Position numbers and translations under genes: made by a program. Shown here one piece after another: positions 46,025 through 55,608 of a stretch of DNA of 64,000 nucleotides (position 1 is the first letter of the stretch; each line of letters opens with the position of its first letter). Under the pieces are notes generated by a model. That model was given only the letters and a program-made list of their open reading frames with translations. It made no database searches and had not been told where the DNA came from. Source of the stretch: Flavobacteriales bacterium. GTDB taxonomy: Bacteria; Bacteroidota; Bacteroidia; NS11-12g; UBA955. The stretch covers positions 1 to 64,000 of the forward strand of contig CANFLS010000001.1 in assembly GCA_947447955.1 (NCBI GenBank), read 5' to 3'.

Positions 46025-47440
46025 GTGAATCAAGATTTTATATCCCTCATTAACAAAACACTTCCAGAATCGGAAGTGAAGCTTCTACTTGATTCTATGC
46101 TTGAACCGGTTGGTACTTCCATTCGAATTAACAGAAATAAGATTCAAAATATTCACGTAGAACACAGTAAAATTCCTCATTGTTCAGATGGATTTTTGTT
46201 AAAAGAAAGGCCATTGTTTACGGCCGATCCTGCGTTGCACGCGGGTGCATATTATGTGCAAGAATCTAACAGTATGTGGGTTGGAGAATTGGTAAAACAT
46301 TTGAATAACAAAAACGCTGCGGGTTCTGTTGTATTGGATTTGTGCGGGGCTCCCGGTGGAAAAAGCACCCATATTTCTTCGGTTTTACGCCAAGGTGATT
46401 TGTTAATTGCCAACGAAGTTATTCAGAGCAGGAATGCCATTTTGTACGAAAATTTGTGCAAATGGGGGAACTCAAATGCAGTAGTTACAAGGGCCGACGC
46501 CAAACAGTTTGGTCTATTGAATGAAGTTTTCGACATCATTGTTTGCGATGCACCATGTTCTGGAGAAGGAATGTTTCGCAAAGATGAAACGGCAATCAGA
46601 GAATGGTCCATGCAAAATGTTCAACTCTGTGCCGAACGTCAGCAACGCATTGTTCACGATATTTGGAAATCGCTAAAACCCAATGGGTATTTGATTTACA
46701 GCACTTGCACATTCAATCGTTCAGAAAATGAAGACAATGTGAATCGCTTTTGTAAAGAACTCAATGCCAAAACAATTCCGGTTGTTTTGGAGGGACATGA
46801 AAACCTTTATTGCCTCGAAGAAAACATGTATAGGTGCATGCCCCATAGAACTTTAGGCGAAGGTTTCTTTTTTGCAGTAATTCAAAAAAACGGCGATAAC
46901 TTTGAAAGCGACCAATCAGATGTGATTGAAAATCAATCAAAAAAAGACTTCGCACAGTACAAAAAGAACCAAGCGAGCAAGTCTGGAAATAAGCAAAAGA
47001 ACAAAAAAGAAATTTTAACATTGCCTTTTGAAGCAAATGATTGGGATGCATTTTCTGGAGCTGAAGGCACTTACGCATTGAAAACAGGAGCTTGGTTTGA
47101 AAACAATCCCACTTTATTGAACACCATACCATCTATTGTGCATCCTGGAGTGGCAATAGGTAAAATTTTCAATGGAGATTGGAAGGTTGAGCCTGCTTTT
47201 GATTTGGGCTGTGGCGAACTGAATCTATATCCCACACTAGAATTGGATATAGAACAAGCGTTCAAATATTACCGCAGAGAGTTTTTAAACGTGATTTCCG
47301 ACAATAAAGGCACAGTAGGCTTACGTTGGAACAACCTGCACCTTGGAACAGCAAACAGCGTCAAAAATGGCCTCAATAATTTATGGCCGGTTGGTTGGAG
47401 AATTCGCAGCGAAATGCAACCAAAAAGTATCGTTTTCTAA
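46025..47440 (+). CDS. RsmF/RsmB-type rRNA (cytosine-C5) methyltransferase
   Basis: The protein has 471 residues. SAM motif LDLCGAPGGKSTH, the motif IV catalytic Cys in CDAPCSGEGMFRKD and the second Cys in YSTCTFNRSENED define the NOL1/NOP2/Sun family; the C-terminal part with GVAIGKIFNGDWKVEP resembles RsmF. GTG start at 46025. The target cytosine is uncertain; a tRNA role is less likely. Confidence 0.88.
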   Translation: MNQDFISLINKTLPESEVKLLLDSMLEPVGTSIRINRNKIQNIHVEHSKIPHCSDGFLLKERPLFTADPALHAGAYYVQESNSMWVGELVKHLNNKNAAGSVVLDLCGAPGGKSTHISSVLRQGDLLIANEVIQSRNAILYENLCKWGNSNAVVTRADAKQFGLLNEVFDIIVCDAPCSGEGMFRKDETAIREWSMQNVQLCAERQQRIVHDIWKSLKPNGYLIYSTCTFNRSENEDNVNRFCKELNAKTIPVVLEGHENLYCLEENMYRCMPHRTLGEGFFFAVIQKNGDNFESDQSDVIENQSKKDFAQYKKNQASKSGNKQKNKKEILTLPFEANDWDAFSGAEGTYALKTGAWFENNPTLLNTIPSIVHPGVAIGKIFNGDWKVEPAFDLGCGELNLYPTLELDIEQAFKYYRREFLNVISDNKGTVGLRWNNLHLGTANSVKNGLNNLWPVGWRIRSEMQPKSIVF

Positions 47441-47490
47441 AAACTGTACAAATCAACACCCATCTACACTTTATGTTCAAAACATAAACC

Positions 47491-47519
47491 TTTGTCAGCT
47501 TAGTTCGAAGGTAAATTTG
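47491..47519 (+). promoter_or_regulatory. Promoter of the M16 operon: TTTG-N17-TAAATTTG
   Basis: TTTG at 47491-47494 and a perfect -7 box at 47512-47519 with 17-bp spacing. The box ends 4 nt before the GTG start. Confidence 0.85.
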
Positions 47520-47523
47520 TATT

Positions 47524-48786
47524 GTGATAGTATATAATCGCTTTACATTAAAAAACGGATTGCGCGTAGTTCATCAATTCGATCCTACCGAAAGCAATGT
47601 TGTATTGAATACCCTGTACAATGTTGGCGCCAGAGATGAAGATTCAAACAGAACTGGTTTTGCCCATCTCTTTGAGCACTTGATGTTTGGAGGAAGTGAA
47701 AACGTTCCATCTTTTGATGAAGCCATAGAAAATGCTGGAGGTCAAAACAACGCTTTTACCACCAACGAAATCACCAATTATTACATCAATGTTCCCTTAG
47801 AAAACATTGAAACCGCTTTTTGGTTAGAAAGCGATAGAATGTTGGCTTTGAATATCAATGAAAAATCACTTTCTGTTCAGCAAGGTGTTGTTATTGAAGA
47901 ATTTAAACAACGTTGTTACAATGCTCCTTTCGGACAACTTTGGCACCATATTAGAAATCTGCTGTATACAAACAGTCCTTACCGTTGGCCAACAATTGGA
48001 CAAGAAATTTTACACGTGGAAACTGCAAACTTGCAGGATGTACAATCGTTTTACAACAAACATTATATCCCTCAAAATGCCATTGTTTCAATAGTTGGAA
48101 ATTTATCACTTGATGAAACAAAAACACTTTGTGAAAAATGGTTTGAAAACATAGAAAAACCAGGTGAAACCAATAAAAACACCTACGTAAAAGACATCCC
48201 TCAAACGGAAAGAAAATTTTTAGAAACCACAGATCTATCACCAAATCCTGCAGTTTTCTTGGTTTGGAGAGGTCCATCGTACAAAGAGATGGGAAGTTTG
48301 GAATTGGATATTTTCTCTGACATGCTCGGTGGTTCTGAAGTTTCAGATTTGCAACAAGTTCTTGTAAAAGAAAAACAAATTTGCAACGCCGCTGAATGTT
48401 TTTATATCAGGGGAATTGATGAGGGTATTTTTATTCTTTACGGAATTCTCAACGAAGGTCAAACTCACGAAACAGTTGAATTAGAATTATTTAACACAAT
48501 GAAAACTTTTATTTCAAAAGGAAACAATAACGAAAAAACGTTTGAAGGAATCAAGAATAAGGCTTACACCAACATACTTTTCGAACAAATCAACCCTATG
48601 AACCGGGCTCAAAAATTGGCATATTTCGAGAATCTCGGAAATGTTGAGGGAATAAATAAAGAAGCAGAATTGGTTAAAAACCTAAATTTAACCGATGTAC
48701 TCCAACAAGCTGCTACCACGTTTGAGCAAAATAATATGTCTGTAATTTACTATTCACCAATGTCATGTCATGAACCAAGCATTTAG
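47524..48786 (+). CDS. M16 zinc peptidase (catalytic subunit)
   Basis: The protein has 420 residues, a typical single-unit M16B length. The inverted zinc motif HLFEH followed about 75 residues later by VVIEEFKQR supplies the His, His and Glu ligands. No signal peptide, so cytoplasmic, or periplasmic by another route. GTG start follows the -7 box by 4 nt. The following gene encodes a non-catalytic M16 protein, an arrangement seen in heterodimeric processing proteases. Confidence 0.9.
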   Translation: MIVYNRFTLKNGLRVVHQFDPTESNVVLNTLYNVGARDEDSNRTGFAHLFEHLMFGGSENVPSFDEAIENAGGQNNAFTTNEITNYYINVPLENIETAFWLESDRMLALNINEKSLSVQQGVVIEEFKQRCYNAPFGQLWHHIRNLLYTNSPYRWPTIGQEILHVETANLQDVQSFYNKHYIPQNAIVSIVGNLSLDETKTLCEKWFENIEKPGETNKNTYVKDIPQTERKFLETTDLSPNPAVFLVWRGPSYKEMGSLELDIFSDMLGGSEVSDLQQVLVKEKQICNAAECFYIRGIDEGIFILYGILNEGQTHETVELELFNTMKTFISKGNNNEKTFEGIKNKAYTNILFEQINPMNRAQKLAYFENLGNVEGINKEAELVKNLNLTDVLQQAATTFEQNNMSVIYYSPMSCHEPSI

Positions 48787-50059
48787 AAAAAACCCACCCA
48801 ATACCCGCACAATAAAAAGTTTTCCGGTTCCTGAAATTCAAGAACAGACAAGTGAAAAACAAAGGTTATTCGTTTCTCACACCGAAAATTTAGGAGTAGT
48901 AAAAATGATGCTGTGGTTTCCACATGGAAAGTCTAAACAAAAATCTTCGTTCATAGCAGATGCTGCATATAGTTTGATACTATCTGGTGGCGATGGAAAA
49001 AGCGAAAAAGAAATCATAGACTACCTCGACCATTTGGGAGCGAGTATCAATATAGATTGTGAAATTTTTGGCGCTACTGCTACCATTCGTTGCGCCAAAG
49101 AATGTGCAGTTTCTGTGTTAGAATGGGTTGTCAATCATATGATTAAGGCAGAATATCCAGACCGTGAATTTGAAAATTACAAGCTCATCAAAAAAGCATC
49201 TATCGAAAGAAAAATGCAAACCCCTCAGTATTGGGCAGGTCGATTGGCATCAGAAAATTATTACGGCGCAAACCATTTACTTGGAAAACACGGACATCTC
49301 GAAGAGATTGAAACACTAACCAAATCAGATATTCTCGCTTACCGCGATCAGTTTATTCACCCCGGAAATTGCATGTTACTTGTAGCTGGTGATTGCAACA
49401 GTGAATTACACAACGAACTTAAATCATTACATAACAAATATTTCCAATCAAAATTTCAAATCACTATTGATGAGGAGGAAATAAATAACGACAGAAATTA
49501 CCCAGAAATTATTTATCATGATTTGCCCAATAGTTCTCAAGTTAGTTTGCAACTGATTAAGCATGTAGCACAATTGCATGAAACTGAATTACATAAATTC
49601 ACCTTGTTGAATATGATTTTGGGGGGATATTTTGGCAGCCGATTGATGCAAGAAATCAGGGAAGAAAAGGGACTAACCTATGGAATTGGTTCATACTTCA
49701 GACCGGCAATGCAAGGAAGAACTTGGATTATCAGTGGCGAAATGAACAGCGCTAATGCACAATTGGCATTGGATTGCACCTTAGAAATTATGGAAAAACT
49801 AAGAACCGAATTGGTTTCGGAAGAAGAATTAGAAAAAGCCAAACGCTACTACAGCGGGCAGTTCAGATCAGGCTTTGATGGACCATTCTCCATTGCAGCA
49901 AAGGTTCAACAAAAAATACTCCGCAACTACAGCGATCAATTCTTCACCGATACCCTAGAACACATTTGGAACATCACACCAGAACAAATTAAAACTGCTG
50001 CACAAAATTATTTAGATCCAAAATCGTTTATTAAGGTGATGGCAGGTAAAATTCAATAA
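48770..50059 (+). CDS. M16 peptidase-like protein lacking the zinc motif
   Basis: The protein has 429 residues, overlapping the active M16 gene by 17 bases. It has the M16 domain layout (ILSGGDGKSEKEIIDYLDHLG, then EEKGLTYGIGSYF and GFDGPFSI) but where HxxEH should be it reads AAYSLILSGG, with neither His nor Glu. It is probably the non-catalytic partner of the preceding peptidase. Confidence 0.88.
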   Translation: MNQAFRKNPPNTRTIKSFPVPEIQEQTSEKQRLFVSHTENLGVVKMMLWFPHGKSKQKSSFIADAAYSLILSGGDGKSEKEIIDYLDHLGASINIDCEIFGATATIRCAKECAVSVLEWVVNHMIKAEYPDREFENYKLIKKASIERKMQTPQYWAGRLASENYYGANHLLGKHGHLEEIETLTKSDILAYRDQFIHPGNCMLLVAGDCNSELHNELKSLHNKYFQSKFQITIDEEEINNDRNYPEIIYHDLPNSSQVSLQLIKHVAQLHETELHKFTLLNMILGGYFGSRLMQEIREEKGLTYGIGSYFRPAMQGRTWIISGEMNSANAQLALDCTLEIMEKLRTELVSEEELEKAKRYYSGQFRSGFDGPFSIAAKVQQKILRNYSDQFFTDTLEHIWNITPEQIKTAAQNYLDPKSFIKVMAGKIQ

Positions 50060-51808
50060 ATGAATACCTTAAAGAAAAATATCATTGTATTTTGTTTATC
50101 AATTTCATTGAGTTTTTCTTTATTGGCGCTAACCAATCCTGTTATCCTTCAAAGGGCTTGCCTCGACAAGGTTACGGGAGTTGTTACGCTTTACATAAAA
50201 CCAAGTTCAGACCCTTGTAATTCATTTAAATTTTACCGCATTTTTGGTCGCGATGATTCCTTCAATTTGTTTCAACAATTAGGTCAAACAAGCACACTTA
50301 ACACAAATACAATAAATGTATCGTTGCCAAACAAGAAAAAATGGCAATTGTATATTTCGTCGTTTTATTCTTGCAACGGAATTGACACTTTGAATTCAAA
50401 TAAAATTTGGATTGATGACGTTGCACCGTCGGCAATTGAGCCAGATAGTGTTTCTGTAAATATGCTCACTCAGTTGATTTTTGGGGGATGGACAACACCA
50501 AGTGATGCAGACATTATGGGTTACAGTTTATTCAAAGTTGATCCAGTAAGTGGAAGCAATTCTGTAATCGATGAGAAAAATGTTTTAACCTACACCTTTG
50601 TTACAACTACTTTTAATTCAACAACATCGGGAAACAAATTGGCCATAGCCGCTTTTGATAGCTGCCGAAACGGAGGTATCATCAGTGCTTATCATTCACC
50701 TATATTATTATCGGTTTCAACCCCAACAAATTACAGATGCCAAAAGAAAATCAACCTAAATTGGACACCTTACGTAGGATGGAATACAGATTCCAACTAT
50801 TTATTCATCTTTGACTTAACCTTGAATAAATGCATTCAATGTGTCCGCTTATCTGGATCAACAATCAATTATACCTATAGTTTACCTTATCTGAATACAA
50901 CATTTGCATTTATGGTTCGTTCAAAAAGAACAGGGAAAAACATTACATCTTCATCGAATATAGTAAGTAGCTATGTGCCTGATTTCCCTAAGCCAATTAC
51001 AAAAACCACCCTATCACAAGTAAGTGTTGAATTTCCCTCTCAGATACAAGCCATAGGAAATTGGGAAACTGGCGACAGTGCCACGTTATATGTTCGACAA
51101 CAAGGAGCAGGCATTTGGTCTAACATTATTTCTTACAATAAGGCACTCAACTCATTTACATACAACGATATAACCCATAATTCAGACTATACAATAGCCG
51201 AATTTTTATTGGTACGCTACAATTCATGTGGCAATGCCGCCGACAGTAGCGCTTTGCATAACAACATCCTTCTCACAGAAGGCGCAAACAAGAAAATCAA
51301 TTGGAATACATATAACGGTTGGACGAAAGAAGGCATTCCATACACTTACAATATTGAAAAATGGAACGGTTCTACATGGAATACCATTGGCAATACAACT
51401 GCTCAAACATTTCCCTTAAACGGCACTGGCTATGGAGTTACAAAATATAGGGTAACAGCAAAACCAAACAATCCATCGAAAACAGAATGGAGTCATTCCA
51501 ATGAAATCCAGGTAGATTTGGGGTACGATTCAAGCGCATACGACACCACATTAATTCCATCGGGATTCACTCCAGATGGAATCAATCCCATTTTCAAAAT
51601 GTCCAATCCCGCCATCTCTCCAGGCGAAGCCATCATGCAGATCTATAATCGCTGGGGTGAACTCATTTTCAAAGGAGATGCACTCACTGGATGGGATGGC
51701 AAATCGCAAGACCAACCTGTTCAAGAGGGATTATACATCTACATCATAGAAGCAAAATACAGAAATAAACGTGAAGTTTCACGTGGAACAATCAATTTAA
51801 TCCGATAA
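50060..51808 (+). CDS. Secreted protein with Fn3-like domains and type-B T9SS domain
   Basis: The protein has 582 residues; signal peptide ending about SLLALT. Several fibronectin-like beta modules (about 30-490) and a C-terminal type-B sorting domain (about 497-582: LIPSGFTPDGINPIF, IYNRWGELIFKG, WDGK, VQEGLYIYIIEA). Function unknown. Unlike the adhesin at 9515-14203 it has no PorP/SprF gene beside it. It starts directly after the M16 stop. A parS-like palindrome lies within the codons EVSRGT at its 3' end. Confidence 0.85.
   Translation: MNTLKKNIIVFCLSISLSFSLLALTNPVILQRACLDKVTGVVTLYIKPSSDPCNSFKFYRIFGRDDSFNLFQQLGQTSTLNTNTINVSLPNKKKWQLYISSFYSCNGIDTLNSNKIWIDDVAPSAIEPDSVSVNMLTQLIFGGWTTPSDADIMGYSLFKVDPVSGSNSVIDEKNVLTYTFVTTTFNSTTSGNKLAIAAFDSCRNGGIISAYHSPILLSVSTPTNYRCQKKINLNWTPYVGWNTDSNYLFIFDLTLNKCIQCVRLSGSTINYTYSLPYLNTTFAFMVRSKRTGKNITSSSNIVSSYVPDFPKPITKTTLSQVSVEFPSQIQAIGNWETGDSATLYVRQQGAGIWSNIISYNKALNSFTYNDITHNSDYTIAEFLLVRYNSCGNAADSSALHNNILLTEGANKKINWNTYNGWTKEGIPYTYNIEKWNGSTWNTIGNTTAQTFPLNGTGYGVTKYRVTAKPNNPSKTEWSHSNEIQVDLGYDSSAYDTTLIPSGFTPDGINPIFKMSNPAISPGEAIMQIYNRWGELIFKGDALTGWDGKSQDQPVQEGLYIYIIEAKYRNKREVSRGTINLIR
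51776..51789. promoter_or_regulatory. Probable parS site (GTTTCACGTGGAAC)
   Basis: 13 of 14 positions match the GTTTCACGTGAAAC core of the ParB-binding site. Inside the 3' end of a coding sequence. Confidence 0.75.
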
Positions 51809-51812
51809 TTCA

Positions 51813-52250
51813 ATGCCAGAAAACATACAATTTTTAGGGAAAAGCAAATTCTTAAACGGCAAAAACCGAAAAGATATTCGACAATTATTGAACGAAACAG
51901 CAAATAATGAGGGGTACGATATCGAAAATATCACCTATATATTTATGTCCGACGATGAATTGCTCGAGATAAATCAGCAACATTTACAGCATGACGATTA
52001 TACCGACATCATTACTTTTGATTTATCCGACATAGAAGCATCTGTAGATGGAGAGATATATGTATCCATTGACCGCATCAAAGAAAATGCAATCAAATAT
52101 AATTGCAGCAACGAACAAGAAATCATCAGGGTATTATCGCATGGCCTATTGCATCTGCTCGGATATAAAGACAAATCCGAAGTAGATATTCAGAAAATGA
52201 GAGAGAAAGAAGCCGAATGTTTGACCAGATATACCCTTATTTCACAATAA
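51813..52250 (+). CDS. ybeY: Endoribonuclease YbeY (16S rRNA maturation)
   Basis: The protein has 145 residues. The zinc motif is HGLLHLLGYKD: the first two His are present, while the third ligand (His in the usual HGxLHLxGYDH) reads Asp after Lys, as in many Bacteroidota. DYTDIITFDLSD and GEIYVSIDRIKENA are family segments. Lies 4 bp after the type-B cargo gene. Confidence 0.9.
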   Translation: MPENIQFLGKSKFLNGKNRKDIRQLLNETANNEGYDIENITYIFMSDDELLEINQQHLQHDDYTDIITFDLSDIEASVDGEIYVSIDRIKENAIKYNCSNEQEIIRVLSHGLLHLLGYKDKSEVDIQKMREKEAECLTRYTLISQ

Positions 52251-52295
52251 ACAAATGTGCATTTTTAGAACTTTTTTATCAGGCCTCTACCCCTT

Positions 52296-52303
52296 TAACT
52301 TTG
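52296..52303 (+). promoter_or_regulatory. -7 promoter box of mnmG (TAACTTTG)
   Basis: Perfect TAnnTTTG, 30 nt before the mnmG ATG. The parS palindrome lies between this box and the start codon, so ParB binding could affect expression (inference). Confidence 0.65.
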
Positions 52304-52316
52304 TAAAAACAATACC

Positions 52317-52330
52317 GTTTCACGTGAAAC
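52317..52330. promoter_or_regulatory. parS site (GTTTCACGTGAAAC)
   Basis: Perfect 14-bp palindrome identical to the ParB/Spo0J-binding core; with flanks it matches 15 of the 16 bases of the B. subtilis consensus. It lies in the mnmG leader, 3 bp before the ATG. Confidence 0.85.
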
Positions 52331-52333
52331 AAT

Positions 52334-54193
52334 ATGAAAAATAATCTATACGACGTCATAGTAGTAGGTGCCGGACATGCCGGATGTGAAGCAGCAAACG
52401 CAGCCGCATCTATGGGAAGTAAGGTTCTCCTTATTACCATGAATATGGAAACCATAGCAAAAATGAGCTGCAATCCCGCTATGGGAGGCGTAGCGAAAGG
52501 ACAAATTATCCGCGAAATTGATGCACTCGGAGGAATGTCGGGTATCATAACAGACAAAACAATGATCCAATTCCGCATGCTCAACCGCAGCAAAGGCATT
52601 GCCATGTGGAGCCCAAGGGCACAAAGTGACAGAATGCGCTTCTCAGAAGAATGGAGATTGGCCTTAGAAAGAAACTTAAATGTAGATTTCTTCCAAGATT
52701 CGGTTACTGAGATTACAACAGAAAACAATAAAGTAACCGGAGTAAAATGTGGAATGGGAATGACATTCCAATCCAAAACAGTTGTGCTAACAGCAGGAAC
52801 ATTTTTAAATGGAATCATTCATATAGGCAGAAAACAGTTTGGCGGTGGTAGAATGGCAGAGAAAAGTTCAACCGGAATAACAGCCCAATTAGAATCATTG
52901 GGACTCGTTTCTGGCAGAATGAAAACAGGTACTCCTCCAAGGGTAGATGGCAGATCGTTAGATTACAGCAAGATGGAAGAACAAGCTGGCGACGAAAATC
53001 CCTCAAAATTCTCTTACACCAATCAAACGCAATCGCTTGAACATCAACGTAGTTGTCACATAACCTATACAAACGAAAACGTACACAATATTCTTAGAGA
53101 AGGTTTCGAAGACAGCCCAATGTACAATGGAAGCATACAAGGATTGGGACCAAGATATTGTCCGAGTATAGAAGACAAAATAAATAGATTTGCAGAAAGA
53201 GAGCGACATCAAATATTTGTAGAACCAGAAGGTTGGAATACCATTGAAATATATGTAAACGGATTCAGTACATCCCTACCCGATGAAATACAAGTAAGGG
53301 CAATGAGAGAAATACCTGGATTCGAAAATGTAAAAATATTTAGACCCGGCTATGCAATTGAATACGACTTTTTCCAACCAACACAATTAAAAGATACACT
53401 TGAAACAAAAGCGATACATAATTTATTTTTTGCAGGACAAATAAATGGTACTACCGGATATGAAGAAGCAGCAGCCCAGGGTTTGATGGCAGGTATCAAC
53501 GCACATGCACATGCACAAGAAAAAGAAACCTTAGTACTTGGTAGAAACGAAGCATATATAGGAGTACTCATTGACGACCTTATAAATAAGGGAACAGAAG
53601 AACCATATAGAATGTTCACTTCAAGAGCAGAATACCGAATCTCTTTACGACAAGACAATGCAGATTTAAGGCTGACGCCAATAGGACATAAAATTGGTTT
53701 GGCTTCAAACGGAAGAATGGAGAGATTAGAAGTTGTAAATAGAGAAGCAAACGAAATAACAGAAATACTTCAAAAGGAAAGCATCGGATTGGAAGATGGC
53801 AAAATATATCTCCCACAGCTTACATCAGAAATAAACGAAAAAACTAAAGCCCGTAAAATATTATTGCGACCTGAAATAAATTTATCAGATATACAAAAAA
53901 TACCGCAATTCAATATCATACAATCTTTTGACACTGAAGCAATTCAAAGAGCAGAAATTAATATTAAGTATTCAACGTATATAGAAAGAGAGCAAGAACA
54001 AGCAGATAAACTCATTCGGTTAGAAAATATTAAAATACCGGAAAACTTCGATTATTCTAAATTACAATCAATGAGTATGGAAGCTCGAGAAAAACTAAAG
54101 AAAATACAACCAAGCACAATTGCTCAAGCAAAACGCATTAGTGGTGTTTCTCCTTCTGATATTTCTGTACTTTTAATTCATTTTGGAAGATGA
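52334..54193 (+). CDS. mnmG: tRNA uridine-5-carboxymethylaminomethyl modification enzyme MnmG
   Basis: With MnmE it places a carboxymethylaminomethyl group at U34 of several tRNAs. The protein has 619 residues (E. coli 629). The FAD loop VVGAGHAGCEAANAAA is near the N-terminus; SCNPAMGGVAKG, TGTPPRVDG and LFFAGQINGTTGYEEAAAQG are signature blocks. The C-terminal helical domain is complete. MnmE is not in the window. Often sited close to oriC and parAB in bacteria; here it has parS in its leader. Stop overlaps the next ATG (ATGA). Confidence 0.95.
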   Translation: MKNNLYDVIVVGAGHAGCEAANAAASMGSKVLLITMNMETIAKMSCNPAMGGVAKGQIIREIDALGGMSGIITDKTMIQFRMLNRSKGIAMWSPRAQSDRMRFSEEWRLALERNLNVDFFQDSVTEITTENNKVTGVKCGMGMTFQSKTVVLTAGTFLNGIIHIGRKQFGGGRMAEKSSTGITAQLESLGLVSGRMKTGTPPRVDGRSLDYSKMEEQAGDENPSKFSYTNQTQSLEHQRSCHITYTNENVHNILREGFEDSPMYNGSIQGLGPRYCPSIEDKINRFAERERHQIFVEPEGWNTIEIYVNGFSTSLPDEIQVRAMREIPGFENVKIFRPGYAIEYDFFQPTQLKDTLETKAIHNLFFAGQINGTTGYEEAAAQGLMAGINAHAHAQEKETLVLGRNEAYIGVLIDDLINKGTEEPYRMFTSRAEYRISLRQDNADLRLTPIGHKIGLASNGRMERLEVVNREANEITEILQKESIGLEDGKIYLPQLTSEINEKTKARKILLRPEINLSDIQKIPQFNIIQSFDTEAIQRAEINIKYSTYIEREQEQADKLIRLENIKIPENFDYSKLQSMSMEAREKLKKIQPSTIAQAKRISGVSPSDISVLLIHFGR

Positions 54194-55608
54194 TCAAGTC
54201 TATTAGTCCAATATTATTTATTGCCCTTCTTTTTACAAGATGTGCAAATCCTGTTGGTCCAACCGGAGGAGACAAGGATGAAAAATCTCCTGTGATAACA
54301 AAAGTAAAAATTGAATCAAAAAAACAAGAAAAAAACATAAGTATCATTTTTGACGAAAATATTAATACCAAGGGAGAAATATCAATTAGTCCTTACACCC
54401 ACAAACAAAATATATCCCTCAATAAATATAGAAACACATTAAATTTTACTGTACCACAAAATACCAATTCCATTAGTCTAAATGATGTAATTACAGATGT
54501 AAATGAAAATAACGCAGGAAAATATCCTTTTATCATTTTAGGTACAGATAGTTTAAATTATATCATTAAATACGAAAGTCCTAATCCTACAAAAGAGAAA
54601 ATTAAAGGTTATTTTAAAGTAGATAGTTTTTACTATCCCGGTGACAATAGCCAAAAGGGAATCATCAAGTTTGGAGGATTAAAAAACATAGATAATCAGA
54701 TCACTTTGTTCAATGATATCAATAATAATAATCAATACGATAACGAAGAAGGTTATTATATCCAACAAATAAAATCGAATCAATTATATAAAGATTCAGT
54801 TAAAGATACCACTTCAATAATCTTATATCCCCCATTGAAAAGGGAGATAAAAAGAGGTTTAAGTAAACAAGATTCAGTTGCTCTATATATAGGTATACCA
54901 AAATCAATTATTGATACAATATTTACCCAAGAAAAAATATATATCGTGAATCACATTGATACCACAGTAATCAATATTCAAGATACATCCGACATTGAAA
55001 AACTATTTCAAGGATCCAATCTCAACTTTAAAATAAATCAAAGTAAAATTGATTTACCAATAACTGGAGATATAAAATACAAAATTGCAATCATCGAAAA
55101 GGATACTCTAATCCAAAAACAGAAAACCATTGGATATATTCTAAATAAACGAAGACACAGTAAATATCATTTCTATACCAAAGAAGAGATACAACAATAT
55201 AAATCATACAATAAATTACAATATCCAAGTATATACAGTAATCCAAGCGAAAGAATCATAGAAATATCCATTCAAAAATATATCAATTCTAAAAAAGACA
55301 CCTTTTATAAGAATATAAAATATAAAATTGGACAGTTAAATATCAAATTAAAAGATAAAAATACAGGCAACTTAAAGATTAAACTAATCAATAGTAATAA
55401 TTACGTTCAAGTATTCAGTATACACGAGGACATTAATATCCTTTTAGACCAAGATACCTACCATTATTATATATGGGAAGACAGCAACAACAACAACGAA
55501 ATGGATATATACAATGAAAATGATGCATTATATGCAGAAAAAGTAAAGGTATATAATAAGGAAACTGCTGTAAATGGTAAATTAGAGAACACAATCACTG
55601 TGGAATAA
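54190..55608 (+). CDS. Ig-like (SbsA/Big_5-type) lipoprotein
   Basis: The protein has 472 residues with a lipoprotein signal: FIALLFTRCANPVGPTGG, with Cys about 18 and the CxNP-x-GPTGG motif that marks a common Bacteroidota lipoprotein family. An Ig-like domain (about 35-115) follows and then a long Asn/Lys/Ile-rich beta region. Composition is strikingly A-rich compared with neighbours. Function unknown. It is translationally coupled to mnmG. Confidence 0.78.
   Translation: MIKSISPILFIALLFTRCANPVGPTGGDKDEKSPVITKVKIESKKQEKNISIIFDENINTKGEISISPYTHKQNISLNKYRNTLNFTVPQNTNSISLNDVITDVNENNAGKYPFIILGTDSLNYIIKYESPNPTKEKIKGYFKVDSFYYPGDNSQKGIIKFGGLKNIDNQITLFNDINNNNQYDNEEGYYIQQIKSNQLYKDSVKDTTSIILYPPLKREIKRGLSKQDSVALYIGIPKSIIDTIFTQEKIYIVNHIDTTVINIQDTSDIEKLFQGSNLNFKINQSKIDLPITGDIKYKIAIIEKDTLIQKQKTIGYILNKRRHSKYHFYTKEEIQQYKSYNKLQYPSIYSNPSERIIEISIQKYINSKKDTFYKNIKYKIGQLNIKLKDKNTGNLKIKLINSNNYVQVFSIHEDINILLDQDTYHYYIWEDSNNNNEMDIYNENDALYAEKVKVYNKETAVNGKLENTITVE

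Noticed and set aside
48013-48018. CACGTG hexamer within the M16 gene
   Set aside because: Flanking bases match the parS core poorly.
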